Part shown: positions 24,955 to 36,062 of the stretch, one piece after another
Layout of the letters: the number at the start of each line of letters is the position of its first letter
Position numbering within the stretch: the stretch's first letter is position 1
Origin: Bimastos eiseni
Lineage: Eukaryota > Annelida > Clitellata > Crassiclitellata > Lumbricidae
Length of the DNA: 64,000 bases
NCBI GenBank assembly: GCA_959347315.1
Contig: OY365808.1
Location: 3,525,705 to 3,589,704, forward strand
Reading direction: 5' to 3'
Position numbers and translations under genes: made by a program
The notes under the pieces: model-generated
Seen by the model: the letters and a program-made list of their open reading frames with translations, nothing else
Told to the model about the DNA's origin: nothing
Databases searched by the model: none

Positions 24955-27900
24955 TACAAATATACATACAAACATATATATATATGTATATATATTCAGT
25001 GCTATGTATGTGCTGTGTATGTTTGTTTCGATGGATTTCTGTTTGTATGTATGTATATACGTATAACTCTATTTATGTATGTATACTGTATAGATGTATG
25101 TGAATTGGATGTAATATATATATGTACATTACTATGTATGTATGTGCTTGGATGGATGTGTATATATATGATGTATTCACAAGCAATGTGTGTTTGTACC
25201 ATGTCATTATTACCTTGCATTTTCTTTCTTTGCAGCAACGGCCAACATTTCCATGGAAACTCCGATCGTGAATCCGTCGTATAGAAATCTGGCTCCTTGT
25301 CCTTGCAACCTGACGTCTGGCGCGTGTGATACCAACTGTTGCTGTGACACGGTAACTCCTATCGTCAGATTAGATTGGATTACCGGTAGATTGTATTTGA
25401 TTCAAACTGAATAGTAAAGTATAGAAAATTTCTGAGGCTCGTGAAATTAGTGGCTGAACTTTCTTCTGGTCCTTGGTATTCAGTTACAAAGGGCCCTACA
25501 TTACAAGGGGCCCTACATTACAAGGGACCCTACATTACAAGGGGCCCTACATTACAAGGGGCCCTACATTACTTGTGCCCTATCTGAAGAATCCTGTAGC
25601 AAGTCATGTATTATGCAGGGACGAATATGCACAGGACTGGAAAGGCCCTATGTATTGTCTTGTCACTAGTTTTTGGGCGATAATCGGGAGAGAGAAATTT
25701 TCACATCTTGTGACATAAAAAGCTGATTTGTTAACTTTTGGTTCTGAAGGAAAATTGACAAAAAATGACTGTTAGCAGAATTAAAAATGATTTATCAAAA
25801 AATTATATTTTCAAATAGAAGCAAAATTTAAATTGGGGCGACATCTATGTTTGAGAGTATAACGTGTGCACAGATTTTTGATGAGGAACCATTCCTTTAC
25901 TTATACTCATCCATATAGAATCCTTATGTGTTAAGTAATTCACTCAATTCAGTGAATGTTGAAGTAAGTAGTTAAAATGTTATTGATTATTACTATTATT
26001 ATTATTATTATTGATGTTATGCATGTGATGATTACATAATGTTCGACATTGCTCTATATGGAGTAATGGATGACTCATTGGGACACAGAGCTCGGAAACA
26101 AATTTTGATATCCGCATCTTTCGTAAGTGTGACTGGTTCTTCTTTTGCTGGGGGTGATGTTGGTTAAATTAGGTGCATGACGTAATGGACTCCTTGCTCG
26201 GCTGCCGATAGTTGAATTTTGACTCCTATGATAACTTTTCGTCATTGGTTCATACTCTGTAACCATATTGCGGTTTTGCAGTTTGAAATAAAAAAAGGTG
26301 TTATTATTATTATTATTATTATCATTTTTATTATTATTACTATTATTACTATTATTCTTATTATTATCATTTTTATAATCATTACTATTATTACTATTAT
26401 TATTATTATCTATTCATTTGGTTATGATACTCTAAGCCTCACTTCTTTCATCCTGCTTACGCGCTGTGGCCTCGTTTCTGTGTGCTTTCCGATTTACACC
26501 AGATTTATCCAGAAGATCACGACTTTTGAATGGAATTTCTCCTGAAGCAACTGTCGGCCAAGTCTTGAAGCAATCGTCAACAGCGCTCTAGAAGTCTTTG
26601 GATCCGATAGATGATGTACGTGGACTCTGAGCATCTGTGCCATCTGTCCGCTGCCTCTTGTCTGTTGGTCGGTTCCACGATTGTGTGTGGGCCCACTACA
26701 GGCGTCTGTTTTCAGCATAACGTGCTTAGTTTTGCTCACTGACGTATTTTACTCATTCACTATGACATTTATATCAGTGCAGAGAGCGCCTCTGAATAGC
26801 TGTCTTGAAGGGGTACTATTTAGATGCTCTATTTACACTACGTGTTATAATGATTCACTTGGTTCTGTTTCTGTTAGGATTGTACAGAATCTGACATTGC
26901 CATCTTCCAATGCATCGAGGGTTTGTTTGGCGGAATGGAGGCCGAGAAATCGCGCGATTTCTGTGGCATAGAACGCTACGACATGCCCGGGTGGTTTCCG
27001 ATCATGTGCATCCATAGCGAGAACAATGCTTTCCTTGGCTACTTCTTCTTTCCTGCTGGGTTAATTCGCAATCAGACAGCATTTGATGCCACACTGGCAC
27101 CTTACTTAAATGACTACTCTTTCAAGTAAGGGTTTCTCTCTACGTTGGTGTTTGCGTGCTTGTGTATGTAGTATGTATGTAGTATGTATGTAGTATGTAT
27201 GTAGTATGTATGTAGTATGTATGTAGTATGTATGTAGTATGTATGTAGTATGTATGTAGTATGTATGTAGTATGTATTTAGTTTTTACGTTTGTAGTACG
27301 TATGTTGTATGTATGTTTGTGTGTAAAAACAAACTATAAATGGATATTAATGTGTTGATAAACACCAATATTTAAATGCATAATATATACCTGCTAAATA
27401 TGTGCATAAATACATGGTTTCTTGATACATCTGAGGCAGTTGCTGAGTGTTATTTTGTATGTGTGTTATTCAGTCGAAAATCAAACAAAATTAATTTTTA
27501 AAACGGGTTGGGGCTCTTTATTTGTGCTAGGTTTGATGCTTCTTATAACAATCCTCTGGTAACAAAATCCAAAGGAAATGAAAAAAAAACAAAGTAAAAC
27601 CAAGATACCATAAAAAACTTGATTTTTTTAAATCTTGGTGTTTCTGCAGCCCTGATTATTTAATGATTGCCAATTATAGCGCTGTCTAAATTTGACTAAT
27701 AAATACTTTGCAATCGTAATCGTAAACTCAAAGGTTCTGCAGCGTCTACAAAAGTGGAGTTATGGGAATCAGCTTATTCAAAGATGCTTAGCCAAAACAA
27801 ACTCAAGATCCAGAGAGTCAGTCAGGCAGAAAGACAGTGAGACCACTAAGGTAAGTGGTGTTTAGAGTTGGAAATATCAGAATCTTGGATTGATGTCTTC

Positions 27901-30900
27901 CAATGTGTTTGCATGGGCAACTCATAGCCCACACTGATCAGTTTTGGCTGGACTGATGCCTAGTAGCGCATTGTTCGATTGCTCTTTGTTTTCAGGATGA
28001 CCGATTTCATTGTCCCAGGCGAGCCAAATGGGTCTCAGGTCGGCTACAAGCAGGGCCTGGCGATAAAGACCGGTCTGCAGATACCCTCAGCAGCATTCCA
28101 GATCGGCCCAAACTACATGCTGACACTGCCCCAGCAGGGCATGCAAGGACACACCCTATGGTCAGCCCCAGTCCGGTACCTAGTCAACACCGACGCCTTC
28201 TGGGTCCAGAACATGTCGGCATCGAGCACTCTTTGCTCGGTCGACTCGCCCCTCAGTGCTATCACATATGCACAGTCGCCCTCTTGGGGTATAGCCACTG
28301 GCCCAGTGGTCCTCAGGGAGCAGGGTGTCGCAGTGGTTACCTCGATAAACGTTAACTTCCTGTGCGACCCTGATGCCACCAAATATGTCTCATCGCGTAC
28401 TACGTATTCGGATTTCGTTCCGTCGAATGTGACGAAACTATTCGGCACGGCGAGCGACGATGCAAATGACTGCAGATTCGATGACGTCACCGGGGCGTAT
28501 GTTTGCGGGAATTACTCAGTAGGTGGCGAGCCACCACAGAACACCAGCCCGCCCCGATGTTCATGGGACGATGGGTACACGGCTCCTCTCCAGCCATTCC
28601 TAAATAACACCTCTGGAACCTGTGATAATTCGGTTGTGAGGGTTTTATACAATTTCACATGGAGTGGGCAGTCGGTCTTGTATCTCAATGCGACGGTTGT
28701 TTTGACCTCTGTGCCTCTCACCACCGGCGCGGGGAATGTCTCTGCCCTGCTGAGCCAGCGTTTTGTGACGAGGTTCGTGAGCCAACGAGTTAACAGTACG
28801 AGTGGAGAGAGTGAAGGAATGAAGGTGCTACCTGTGTCAGGAAATCCAGGTGTGCTGATTCTAAATGGATTTTCGTTATTATTTATGACGTTTATATTAA
28901 GCTTTGTTATTAGTTGGGCTGTACCGAATATGCGTTTCGTATTCGGACCGAATACGAATAGTAGTCACGTGACATCTTTTTCTGCAAATGCGGCTGCTAT
29001 ATCGAGTGGACTGAAGTAACTCTCTCGTTAACTTAATATATGCTGTGGTTTCAGCCAGGCGTTGCCTAAGGCCTGCATTGTATCGCTGTGTTAGCCGACT
29101 CATTTCTCAGTTGAGTTAAATTTGTTCAATTCATAGTTTATACAGACTGGCAGAAGGACGCAGAAATTACATGTAGTTAACTGCTTACTTTTGGTTGATG
29201 CATTTAATTTGCTCTACTGAAACTATTGCTTACATTTGAAATTCGTCGGTTGACCCATTTTGTACGCTATTCGTATTCGGCCAAATAGTTGGTCCAATTT
29301 GGCCGAATTCTTCGTATTCCTATTTGTTTATTTTTGTTTTGTTTATTTTCTATGCGAATTATTTAGTAATTCAGATCAATAATTTTTACCGTTAATCAGC
29401 AAACTGAAACTTAACTATGCAGTGCTTTTGTGAGCTAATTAAGATGAATTTTCTGTAATGTTTGTGACAGGTTACAACATGAACCTTCCAGTCATCAGTG
29501 GAATCTCTGTCGACAATCCGTTTAACACCAATGATTCGTTCAGGATATCGCGATCAACATCCGATGTTTTTGTCGACACAAGCTCCTCGAGCAGACTGTC
29601 CCTATGGAGTCCTGGTCTGTAGGACTATTTTACCATGGACTGTCCTCTGTGGGACTATTTTGCCCTTTTCCCAAGTTCCAAGGTGTTGACATACTTTACC
29701 TAAGTTCTAAGGTGTTGACTTACTTTACCTAAGTTCCAAGGTGTTGACGTACTTTACCTAAGTTCCAGGGGTGTTGACTTACTTTACCTAAGTTCCAAGG
29801 TGTTGACTTACTTTACTTAAGTTCCAAGGTGTTGACGTACTTTACCTAAGTTCCAGGGGTGTTGACTTACTTTACCTAAGTTCCAAGGTGTTGACTTACT
29901 TTACTTAAGTTCCAAGGTGCTGACTTACTTTACCTAAGTTCCAAGGTGTTGCTTCTCTGTCTTATGAGCTGATGTTATGGAATATACCTACTTACTTATA
30001 CACAATTAGCTGCCTCTGTGTCTTCCTGGATGTTCATCTAGATAATGACCTGAATGTAAGTTGTGTGACCTTAGAGCTCAATCAGTTGATGACACATGCA
30101 TTCGACACTTGAGCGCATAGGACAGGAAGGGATGTCGAAGGTCCGGTCCATGGGCCATTTCTGGGACCTGCCGATGATATATTTCTGGCCCGCGGAGCCT
30201 TCTCTCAAGACAAAGCAATTGAGAATAAATGGTCTAATTTGTCATTTTAAGGTTTATAAGTTTTCTGTGATGTTTGTAATTGATAATGCTTATCAGAATC
30301 ACGTTTTTTCAGACTGTCTGTATGGCCCCCCTTGGAGATCCCTGTCCCATTTTCCTCATGCGCCTTCAGCACTCTGCCCACCTCTTGCTGAAAAATATTG
30401 CTACTGTCCTGTCATTACAAGCTGTTTGACACCTCTGACTTCGGTGTTGACTGCCTGTTTATTTAATAATAATTACTTGACTTTGCATGACATGATTGTG
30501 AATAGGAGTCGGGTCGCTGTGTGAAGGAGCATCAAAAATGCCCGTTCTCTTTGGTGTTGGTGCAATGGCAGAATGCATGCTGAGGCTGAGCTTTGCCAAC
30601 CTGGAAAACTGTGACCTTTTGAGGTCAAGAAAATTCTCTTACATGTTTTAAAATTTGTATGTTATTATTATTATTACTATTATCATTATTATTGTTGTTG
30701 TTGTTAATTAATTGATATTTTAATTCGTGAATCTGAGGTGTGGATTGTTAGTCACCAGGAGAAGATGCATTTAGAATTCCAAATCCTTGAAAGCCAAGGA
30801 GAAATAGTGAGTTTGCAGCCTTTCACGACTTCTATGTGAAGAATTGCTCCATAGTGTAGTGGTCAGTGTGTTGGAATGTAAATTGAGAGGTTGGGATTTA

Positions 30901-33900
30901 ATTCCCTACCAGGGCAGAAATTTGCTTCGATATGTCAACTCTGTTTGCGCCCCCAGTTGATTCTTTTATGATGAGCACACCGGCTGCGCACTGTCAATGG
31001 GAAGGTGAGGTAGAAGACTGGCTACCTGACGACATATGCCGAGGCTAAGAAAATGAAGTCGCTAAGTAACTGCTGTTCTTTTTATATAAGTTAAATTGAA
31101 TCTCAATTATGTCCATAATTTCTCAGCCATATCAGAGATGCTAGTCTTTGTAAATCTTATTTTACTTTACTTTCTGCCAAACACTCATAAGACATTAGTA
31201 AAATTTGTTACATATTTAATAATATAGTGATTTCATTATTGACTACTAACTGTTGTTAACTAATTAATTAATTCTGTTTTAGGAAGCAGGTGTTGAGCGG
31301 CCAGGACAGTCTAATGCCATCCAACGTCATCAGTTTGGTTGGAAATCCCAACGCAGACAACTTAAGCGATTGGACCAACATTATAAGGCAATACCAGTTC
31401 ATTATCATGTTCAACCACTTCAATCTTATTTATATTTTTAATTGAAATTTTGATAATGATAATAATAATAGTAATAATGATAATAATAATAATAATAATA
31501 GTAATTGCAATAATAATGATAATAGCAATAATTTTAGTTATTGTTATAGTTATTGTAATAATAATAGTAACAATAATAATCATAATATTAATAATAATAG
31601 CTATTGTAATAATAATAATAGTAATAACATTGCTTACTAATATCTGACACCTGATGGACAATAAATCTCTCAGGTTATTAAAAAGTAATAATAGTAATTG
31701 TAATAGTAATACAGATAATGATAACAATAGGGGCATGTTCAAACAGCCAACCTGGGACAAGTACAGGTAACTCCAGTTTCATTACAGATTAAAAAAGGTT
31801 AAAGTAGTAATAATAGTCACAGCGTCAACATGGTGAAGTGTGCTACCCTCCCATCTGCGAGTAAGGAAGGTTGGTTTTAGTCCAATAATTCTATGATCCA
31901 CTGGTAAAAGTTTAATCCGGCAATTAATTCATTTATGAATATAAATTCAATTATTTACTTATTTATCTGAAATCCGGTTTTTTTTATTTTCAGAGAAGAC
32001 ATCTCGTACATCGTCAACGAAACCAGAGCTTCAAATACGTTGTCCACAGAACAAACAACGCAGACAACAACAGCCCCGTATTCGGTTCCTCCTTCGTACA
32101 ACTACGGAACAGAGCTGAAGGGCATTTGCCACAACATTCCCAGCGGAATCGATCTTACGATAATGTACGCTGTTGCCGGCAGATCGAATAACCAGCCCAT
32201 CCACAGAATCGTTGGAGCGAAAGTCAGGTACTTGTCACCATCCTAATAATAATAATAATAAGAATAATAAATTTCGTTCAACCCGTTGGGGGCGAAAACC
32301 TATAACAATAATAATAATAATAATAATAATAATGACAATAATAGTAATAATAATAGTAGTAATAATAATAATAATAATAATTTTGATTTATTTTCACACT
32401 GACAAACTACAGTGTGATTACAGACATAGTATGAACGAATGATGAAAAGTTATTACAATAGTCGAATTTAACTGTTGGCGGCCATGCAAGTTGCCCATTA
32501 TGTTCGACATTTAATTTAATCAATGCCCCGCCTAGTTATAGAAGGACTATTCAACCTTATGTGGGGTATGGGTATTGCTTTGCGCCCCAGTGTGTTATCC
32601 ATTACTCTATGACCCCCTGCCTGTGACTAAAAACAATGGGCTATATAAATGCCTAATTACACTATATTCTAGTGATCTGTTTGCTTACTGATGAACTCTT
32701 CATTTGTAATTAACTTTAATAGTTACTGGATTCTTCACATACTAATACAATACAATACAACTCGGCATTTATAACGCGCTTTGTCACGACAAGTCGTGCT
32801 CGACAGCAACTGCGGTTGTAATGCAGAGCAACTGTGTGCGAAGGACTTGCTCAAGGTCCCTACACAGTGACGCCCCTGGACAAGGGTCGAACCCACTCGC
32901 TCAGCGCATACTGAACGTTACGGGCCGACCGCTCTGACCGCTCGGCCACCATGCCACACCACTTCTCAAATGGCTTATGACTTTGAGTGTCTGTGTGTCA
33001 CTTGAAGTGACCATCCATATCTGCCATGTAGGCATGAGACAGTCATGCTATATCTGTCTTTAATTCATCAAATAATGGTGGCAGAAAACAGGAGTATGAA
33101 GCTAAAATCATACGTATTCACTGATGGTTTTGCGAAAAATAAGCACATCAAAATCTGACTATGACTATAACGTACAGATGATAAGAAACTTTTTGACTAT
33201 TTATTGACACTTATATCGTGTAAATCAATCAGTCAATGAAACTTTATATTGTGCCTCTTAATGAAATCTGCTCAGAGGTGCTCCCAATCCAACCTCGGCC
33301 AAATAAGACTGCTTTCAGAGTAGAATAGAATTGGGATAGAGAGTCGCTAGACAAGAGCCAAAGATCCAATGGGAGGCCATTCCAAGCAGTAGGGCCCACA
33401 ACCGAAAAAGCATGGCACTGCATCATAGAGATCCGAGAGAAAGGGACAAAAAGGTGTGAGGTAGAGCGCAGCGTCCCACAAGCATTTCTACTAGTGGCAA
33501 CAGGACACCAAAGCTCCCTTAGGTAAGTAGGTGCAGCGCCACAAAGGCAGTGCCAGATTAGTATCAACGTGATAGCAGTGTCGCATTGCCTTGATAGGTA
33601 GAATCGAAATATATAAAGAGCTAGTATTCTGTGCAATTGATTTGCTTGAGAATTTTTATTTTAAATAATTATTATCGAATTGAATGAATGTGCGTTTGTC
33701 ATTTGTTTGCAGCTACATGCTTTCGACTTGGCGATGGAGTTGTGAAAACGGAGCTACGTGCCGTAATGATTCAACTCTTGTCCAAAGCTTCATCTTGATG
33801 AGTACTGTTAGATTCCTAGAAGTGCCTGCAACGCCCCAGCCAGAACTATCGCCGTTGGTACTCTTGTTGCTTTGCACTGATTAGATTGTTCTTTGATAGG

Positions 33901-34332
33901 TGCTTCAGAAATCCGTAAATGCAATATGATAAGCAGCAGTTTCGTAGCAGTTGTAGTTCTAGTAGGATAGTTGTAGTAGTAGCAACAGTAATAGTAGTAG
34001 GTCTAGTAGAAGAAAGAGAAGTAGGAACAGGGGCATCAATCCCCCCTGAGTGATGGAGGCAATTCCCCGGTCCCAAGTGTCGATAAGACAAAATACTCCC
34101 CCCAAGACTTAAAAATTAAAAATTAAAACCCTTGCCTGAAATTATAGGCATTTGCCTCCGAACTCACTCTATCTGGACGCCCATGAGGAGGGACATGCAT
34201 GTTTTTGTTGACAAGGGTTCATAAGAAAAGAGTTCAAGTAAGAATGACTAGCCTTGCTAGCCCGGCATTTGTGATATCTGGGAAAATCCCTTATTGCTAC
34301 CAGCTTCTTCCTCTCTTCTCTACCTTCCTCTC

Positions 34333-34406
<74 letters not shown>

Positions 34407-35949
34407 GTTTCACCCTCCTCCTCATTCTTCTTTCCCATGAGTCATCGAATACCATTCTACTACTTTGAACCAGGGGTGTGGTCTCGAGACCGCGGTCTTG
34501 GTCTCGAGACAGGCTCCCCGACCGGAAAACTGTGGTCTTGGTCTTGACTGTGTCGGTCTTGGTCTTGGTCCTAAAGGAACGGTCTTGGGATTGGTCTCCG
34601 TCTTAGGTTAGTGTTCTTGTCATTTGCCGTATCAGAGCAATTTCTTTGATATTTGTCAATTATTTTCGATTATTGGAGACACTGGACTTTTATAAATATA
34701 GGCCCTATGCGCTTGTTATAAATTTATGATATGCTGACCATCTATATAATTTATGCATGTTACTATGGGCAAAAAATGCATTTGCAACAGAACCAGTCAC
34801 TTCAAAGTTTGCTCTCACAAATGTCAAGGTTTTGGAACAATTTAATAATTATGTGGTAGGTCACATGTGGTCACTGTTAACCTACAATTCTGAGTACAAG
34901 TAGGCCTACACCATTAAAACGAAACGTTAATCTACTTGTTCAGATGTCTTATTTAGAGCCTATCGTGTACTGTAAGTAATTTATAGTGTGATATTCTCAG
35001 GCCAAAGCCAAGGGCTGAAGTCGCTGAAGCCGCAATAGTTCAGACTGGCCGGTAAAACAGTTTTCTGGACCATTATTAAGATTAGTATTCTTCAGCAATA
35101 AAATTTATGTTTTAAGTGTGTTATTCCGTTTTAGCCTCTTAATAAATTGAATTGCTTATAAAGAGTATCGGTCTTGGTCTCGGACCCTCGTTCTTGGTCT
35201 CGGACCCTCGGTCTTGGTCTCGAACCCTCGGTCTTGGTCTTGGACCTCTTGGTCTCGGTCTTGGTCTCGTGCCCAACACTGCTATAAACATCCATTCTGT
35301 CTGTCAGCTGTTGACAGGAATCCATTGGTTGGTTCCACGTAGGTGCTTGGACCCTCAAATGGCGAATTGTTTCAGCTTACTTTGCATAACATCATAATTA
35401 TGGGTCAGTGTTGGCAGCACCTCTGAGTAGATATCTTGCAAAAGGCGCTGCATAAATGTTCGATTACATTACGTTACATTACTATATCATTACATCACTA
35501 AATCACTATTACTACTAACATACTGCTATTACCATTACTAGTTGTAGTGATACAATTTATATTATTCTATGGGCCAGGTTGGGCCTATGTATAATTGTAT
35601 ATATGATTTTAGTCCTAACCCTAATGGTGCTAGTAAAAGTAGTAGTAATAGTAATAATGCTTACAATTGTAAACTTGTTATGATGACGACGATTATGATG
35701 ATAGAACCATGACTGACTCTTAGCTGTTGATTTAAATGTTGCTTTAGATATGAGAGTCAGCTGAGCGTCCCTTCGCATATCTGCAAAGGTGGATATTGTT
35801 GGAGAGAATTTTTTTATCCTTTCACAAAACTCTACAATCAGAAATACGCGCTCGCTTTGGCTCTGGCCTTTCTGATCTTCATCATCTACTTTACGGTTAT
35901 CACAAGTTCGTTTCTCGGTGAATTATTGAAGCTACTTCACGAATTCTGA
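14019..35949 (+). CDS. Tectonic-family (TCTN2/3-like) ciliary transition-zone glycoprotein
   Basis: I assemble 21 coding exons: 14019-14082, 15176-15315, 16056-16180, 17773-17862, 18482-18522, 18799-18854, 19310-19412, 19826-19908, 21081-21222, 21462-21527, 22390-22455, 23317-23420, 24341-24530, 25236-25351, 26878-27125, 27996-28849, 29471-29618, 31283-31387, 31994-32227, 33713-33853 and 35748-35949. Every junction keeps phase, and the total is 3318 bp (1105 residues plus stop). Residues 1-21 are a signal peptide (MHLFSALAVAFLCEVLSVSS). Residues about 22-360 are beta-rich with repeated V-x-V-x-C strands. The Tectonic cysteine signature (CPCNLTSGACDTNCCCDTDC) spans exons 14-15 near residue 440-465, followed by GWFPIMCIHSENNAFLGYFF and a large glycosylated ectodomain with PVSGNPGY. 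A membrane segment (YALALALAFLIFIIYF) lies at about 1072-1094. Tectonics act with MKS/B9 proteins in the ciliary gate and Hedgehog signalling. The C-terminal anchor favours TCTN2/3 over TCTN1. The donor of exon 20 (33853 or 33857) is the least certain. Confidence 0.88.
14330..14700 (-). mobile_element. LINE RT 3' end ('FGRGWAGS' family)
   Basis: Two - strand frames together read a reverse-transcriptase C-terminus: LGCAPSYLRYLCQPVSD, RVLRSAMRGELQVPHAR, then after a frameshift VVGPSIWNDFPLKLRS and LKSFVFGRGWAGSAHE. It is followed by a GGGCGATATATAAATG tail. It is 5'-truncated and frameshifted, hence dead. It lies in Tectonic intron 1. Confidence 0.8.
14879..15064. mobile_element. 186-bp hAT-like MITE
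   Basis: The termini are CAGGGCCGCA and (inverted) CAGGGCCGTA. It is flanked by GTGACAGA (14871-14878) and GTGGCTGA (15065-15072), an 8-bp duplication with 6 matches. Size, termini and 8-bp flank suit a hAT-type non-autonomous element. It sits in Tectonic intron 1. Confidence 0.6.
17462..17680 (+). mobile_element. LINE 3' end ('FGRGWAGS' family) plus a second RT fragment
   Basis: LFGRGWAGSTSE followed by GGCGCTATAAAATTTATT matches the tails at 14330 and 33244. Directly downstream another frame reads SIARSKSIFKTDLFALHF, also RT-like. Both are short relics in Tectonic intron 4 (16181-17772 lies between exons 3 and 4). Confidence 0.5.
19495..19725. repeat. Degenerate GACT/GGCT tandem repeat
   Basis: Imperfect repeats of CTGACTGA and GCTGATTG over about 230 bp in the intron after exon 7. 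They open a - strand frame rich in SVSQ that has no splice support. Confidence 0.6.
20080..20605. repeat. GT-rich compound minisatellite, ~42-46 bp unit
   Basis: After a TGTATGTT run, about nine units alternate a (TG)n block, GTATGTATACATATG and GTATACTGTATATG. The unit contains its own palindromes (GTATAC, CATATG). All six frames are open for long stretches because stops are rare in the unit. It occupies the intron between exons 8 and 9 of the Tectonic gene. Confidence 0.9.
21400..21680 (+). repeat. Segmental duplication, copy 1 (contains Tectonic exon 10)
   Basis: About 280 bp starting TTTGCTTTCTTTGTTGTTTC and including exon 21462-21527 is repeated at 22320-22600, an offset of 928 bp at the exon. 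The match runs through both splice sites and into both flanking introns, including GTAGAAGTGAACAGAGTGG after the donor. Confidence 0.9.
22320..22600 (+). repeat. Segmental duplication, copy 2 (contains Tectonic exon 11)
   Basis: Second copy, carrying exon 22390-22455. It differs from copy 1 by a few substitutions and small indels; the exon is the same length (66 bp). Acceptor CCAG and donor GTAGAA are kept, so both exons look usable. Confidence 0.9.
22720..22820 (+). mobile_element. Dispersed repeat with 'GAGCCAGTTCCAAATCTGG' core
   Basis: This block resembles CAGTGCCAGTCCCAAGCCTG with GGAGAAAGGAGGAGGGT at 24170-24205 and the same string at 1595-1635. It also matches the first 60-110 bases of the window in reverse orientation. 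Its class is unknown to me. Confidence 0.4.
23195..23280. repeat. (GAT)n/(ATA)n microsatellite
   Basis: Trinucleotide run ATGATGATGACGACGATG grading into ATAATAATAATAATC, shortly before exon 12 of the Tectonic gene. Confidence 0.85.
23870..24105 (+). mobile_element. SINE family B
   Basis: Box-B-like GAGTTCAATTCTCG, body TTGACTGGTCCTTCTTTCAC, and tail CATACTATATTTGTAAGCAT followed by GTTTGTCAGTTTTAAATTG. It matches the copies at 13430, 26060 and 32385. Confidence 0.6.
24575..25175. repeat. TATG/TGTG-rich simple DNA with a long palindrome
   Basis: About 600 bp of TATGTATG, GTGTGT and CACACA runs in the intron between exons 13 and 14. At 24774-24930 the two halves are inverted copies around CCATATGG (24856-24863). 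The left arm carries an extra 18 bp (GGATGCATATGCATATAT). Long open frames here are low-complexity artefacts. Confidence 0.85.
25489..25572. repeat. 17-bp minisatellite, five units
   Basis: Five units of GGGCCCTACATTACAAG in tandem, one with GGGACCC. The unit carries the palindrome GGGCCC. Located in the Tectonic intron after exon 14. Confidence 0.9.
26060..26300 (+). mobile_element. SINE family B
   Basis: GTGTGACTGGTTCTTCTTTT, GGCTGCCGATAGTTGAATTT and the tail CGTCATTGGTTCATACTCTG plus GCAGTTTGAAATAAAA match the family. It runs into an (ATT)n microsatellite at 26300-26410, the usual SINE 3' simple repeat. Confidence 0.6.
26300..26412. repeat. (ATT)n microsatellite
   Basis: Interrupted TTA/TTAC trinucleotide run directly behind the SINE-B copy. 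Confidence 0.9.
27163..27282. repeat. 11-bp minisatellite
   Basis: About ten units of GTATGTATGTA. It begins within 40 bp of the donor of exon 15 (27125). Confidence 0.9.
29678..29957. repeat. 29-bp minisatellite downstream of exon 17
   Basis: Roughly nine units of AAGTTCCAAGGTGTTGAC followed by TTACTTTACCT. Variants alternate (TTGACGTAC or TTGACTTAC, CCAAGG or CCAGGGG) in a pattern suggesting duplication of pairs of units. It starts 60 bp after the donor at 29618. Confidence 0.9.
30845..31075 (+). mobile_element. SINE family C with intact tRNA-like head
   Basis: The head reads GCTCCATAGTGTAGTGGTCA (box A) and TTGGGATTTAATTCCC (box B, decayed), followed by a body and CCGAGGCTAAGAAAATGAAG. 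It resembles a tRNA-Glu/Gln-derived head. It lies in the intron between exons 17 and 18. Confidence 0.55.
31388..31389 (+). promoter_or_regulatory. GC splice donor of a GC-AG intron
   Basis: The exon must end at 31387 (ATT ATA AG) to keep phase with 31994. The following bases are GCAATA, giving ATAAG|GCAATA with the acceptor TTTTCAG at 31993. No GT in the neighbourhood gives the required phase 2. Confidence 0.65.
31450..31730. repeat. (AAT)n microsatellite, impure
   Basis: ATAATAATAGTAATAATG-type run in the GC-AG intron; its long Ile-rich open frames are artefacts. Confidence 0.9.
32243..32392. repeat. (AAT)n microsatellite, two blocks
   Basis: Two AAT runs separated by a short unique stretch. 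They begin 16 bp after the donor at 32227 and end at the tail of a - strand SINE-B copy, consistent with a SINE-linked simple repeat. Confidence 0.85.
32385..32625 (-). mobile_element. SINE family B
   Basis: ACAAACTACAGTGTGATTAC, GGCGGCCATGCAAGTTGCCC, CCCCGCCTAGTTATAG and TTATCCATTACTCTATG match 13430-13690 in the same orientation. Confidence 0.65.
32745..32960 (-). mobile_element. SINE family A
   Basis: Full copy: a terminal ACAATACAATACAA simple repeat, a body with GCTCAAGGTCCCTACACAGT, box B (GGGTCGAACCC region) and box A in inverse orientation. Very close to the copy at 1850-2060. Confidence 0.75.
33244..33640 (-). mobile_element. LINE RT 3' end ('FGRGWAGS' family)
   Basis: One open - strand frame of 130 codons. 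It reads HCLCGAAPTYLRELWCPV, CGTLRSTSHLFVPFSRIS, FSVVGPTAWNGLPLDL and LKAVLFGRGWIGSTSEQ. This is the standard C-terminal region of a CR1/L2-type reverse transcriptase. It has no frame break here, so it is younger than the 14.3-kb copy, but it is 5'-truncated. Confidence 0.85.
34335..34401. repeat. (CT)n microsatellite
   Basis: Over 60 bp of uninterrupted CT dinucleotides in the intron before the last Tectonic exon. Confidence 0.97.
34471..35281. mobile_element. 811-bp hAT-like non-autonomous element with GGTCTTGGTCTCG subterminal repeats
   Basis: Starts CAGGGGTGTGGTCTCGAGAC and ends in the inverse of CAGTGTTGGGCACGAGACC. Both ends carry clusters of GGTCTTGGTCTCG. The flanks CTTTGAAC (34463-34470) and CTATAAAC (35282-35289) are an 8-bp duplication with 6 matches. 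A second, end-truncated copy in opposite orientation lies at 45560-46212. No coding capacity is visible. Confidence 0.75.
35401..35470 (+). mobile_element. LINE 3' tail
   Basis: GGCAGCACCTCTGAGTAGAT, CTTGCAAAAGGCGCTGCATA and ATGTTCGATTACATTACG match the tails at 17490 and 5195 and end in a target-like ATTAC repeat. Just upstream (35300-35360) is the GCTGTTGACAGGAATCCATT block seen again at 42445. Confidence 0.5.
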
Positions 35950-36062
35950 TTTCTTGTTGATACTTAACTATTAAACTGTCAGTGCTATGCGATGACAAAG
36001 CCCTAAGTCTCCACAGCCATTGAGGCCATTTTCCAAAGAACAATGACGGCATTTTCCATCAG

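Noticed and set aside
24577..25284. Long open frames on both strands around 24.6-25.3 kb
   Set aside because: TATG/GTGT simple DNA with an inverted arm; only the last part overlaps true exon 25236-25351.
28113..28490. - strand frame of 125 codons
   Set aside because: Antisense shadow of the 854-bp Tectonic exon.
30845..30920. tRNA gene
   Set aside because: The head resembles a tRNA but is followed by a SINE body, and the acceptor and anticodon stems do not pair properly; the same applies to 1850-2015, 13620-13690, 32880-32960 and 48326-48400.
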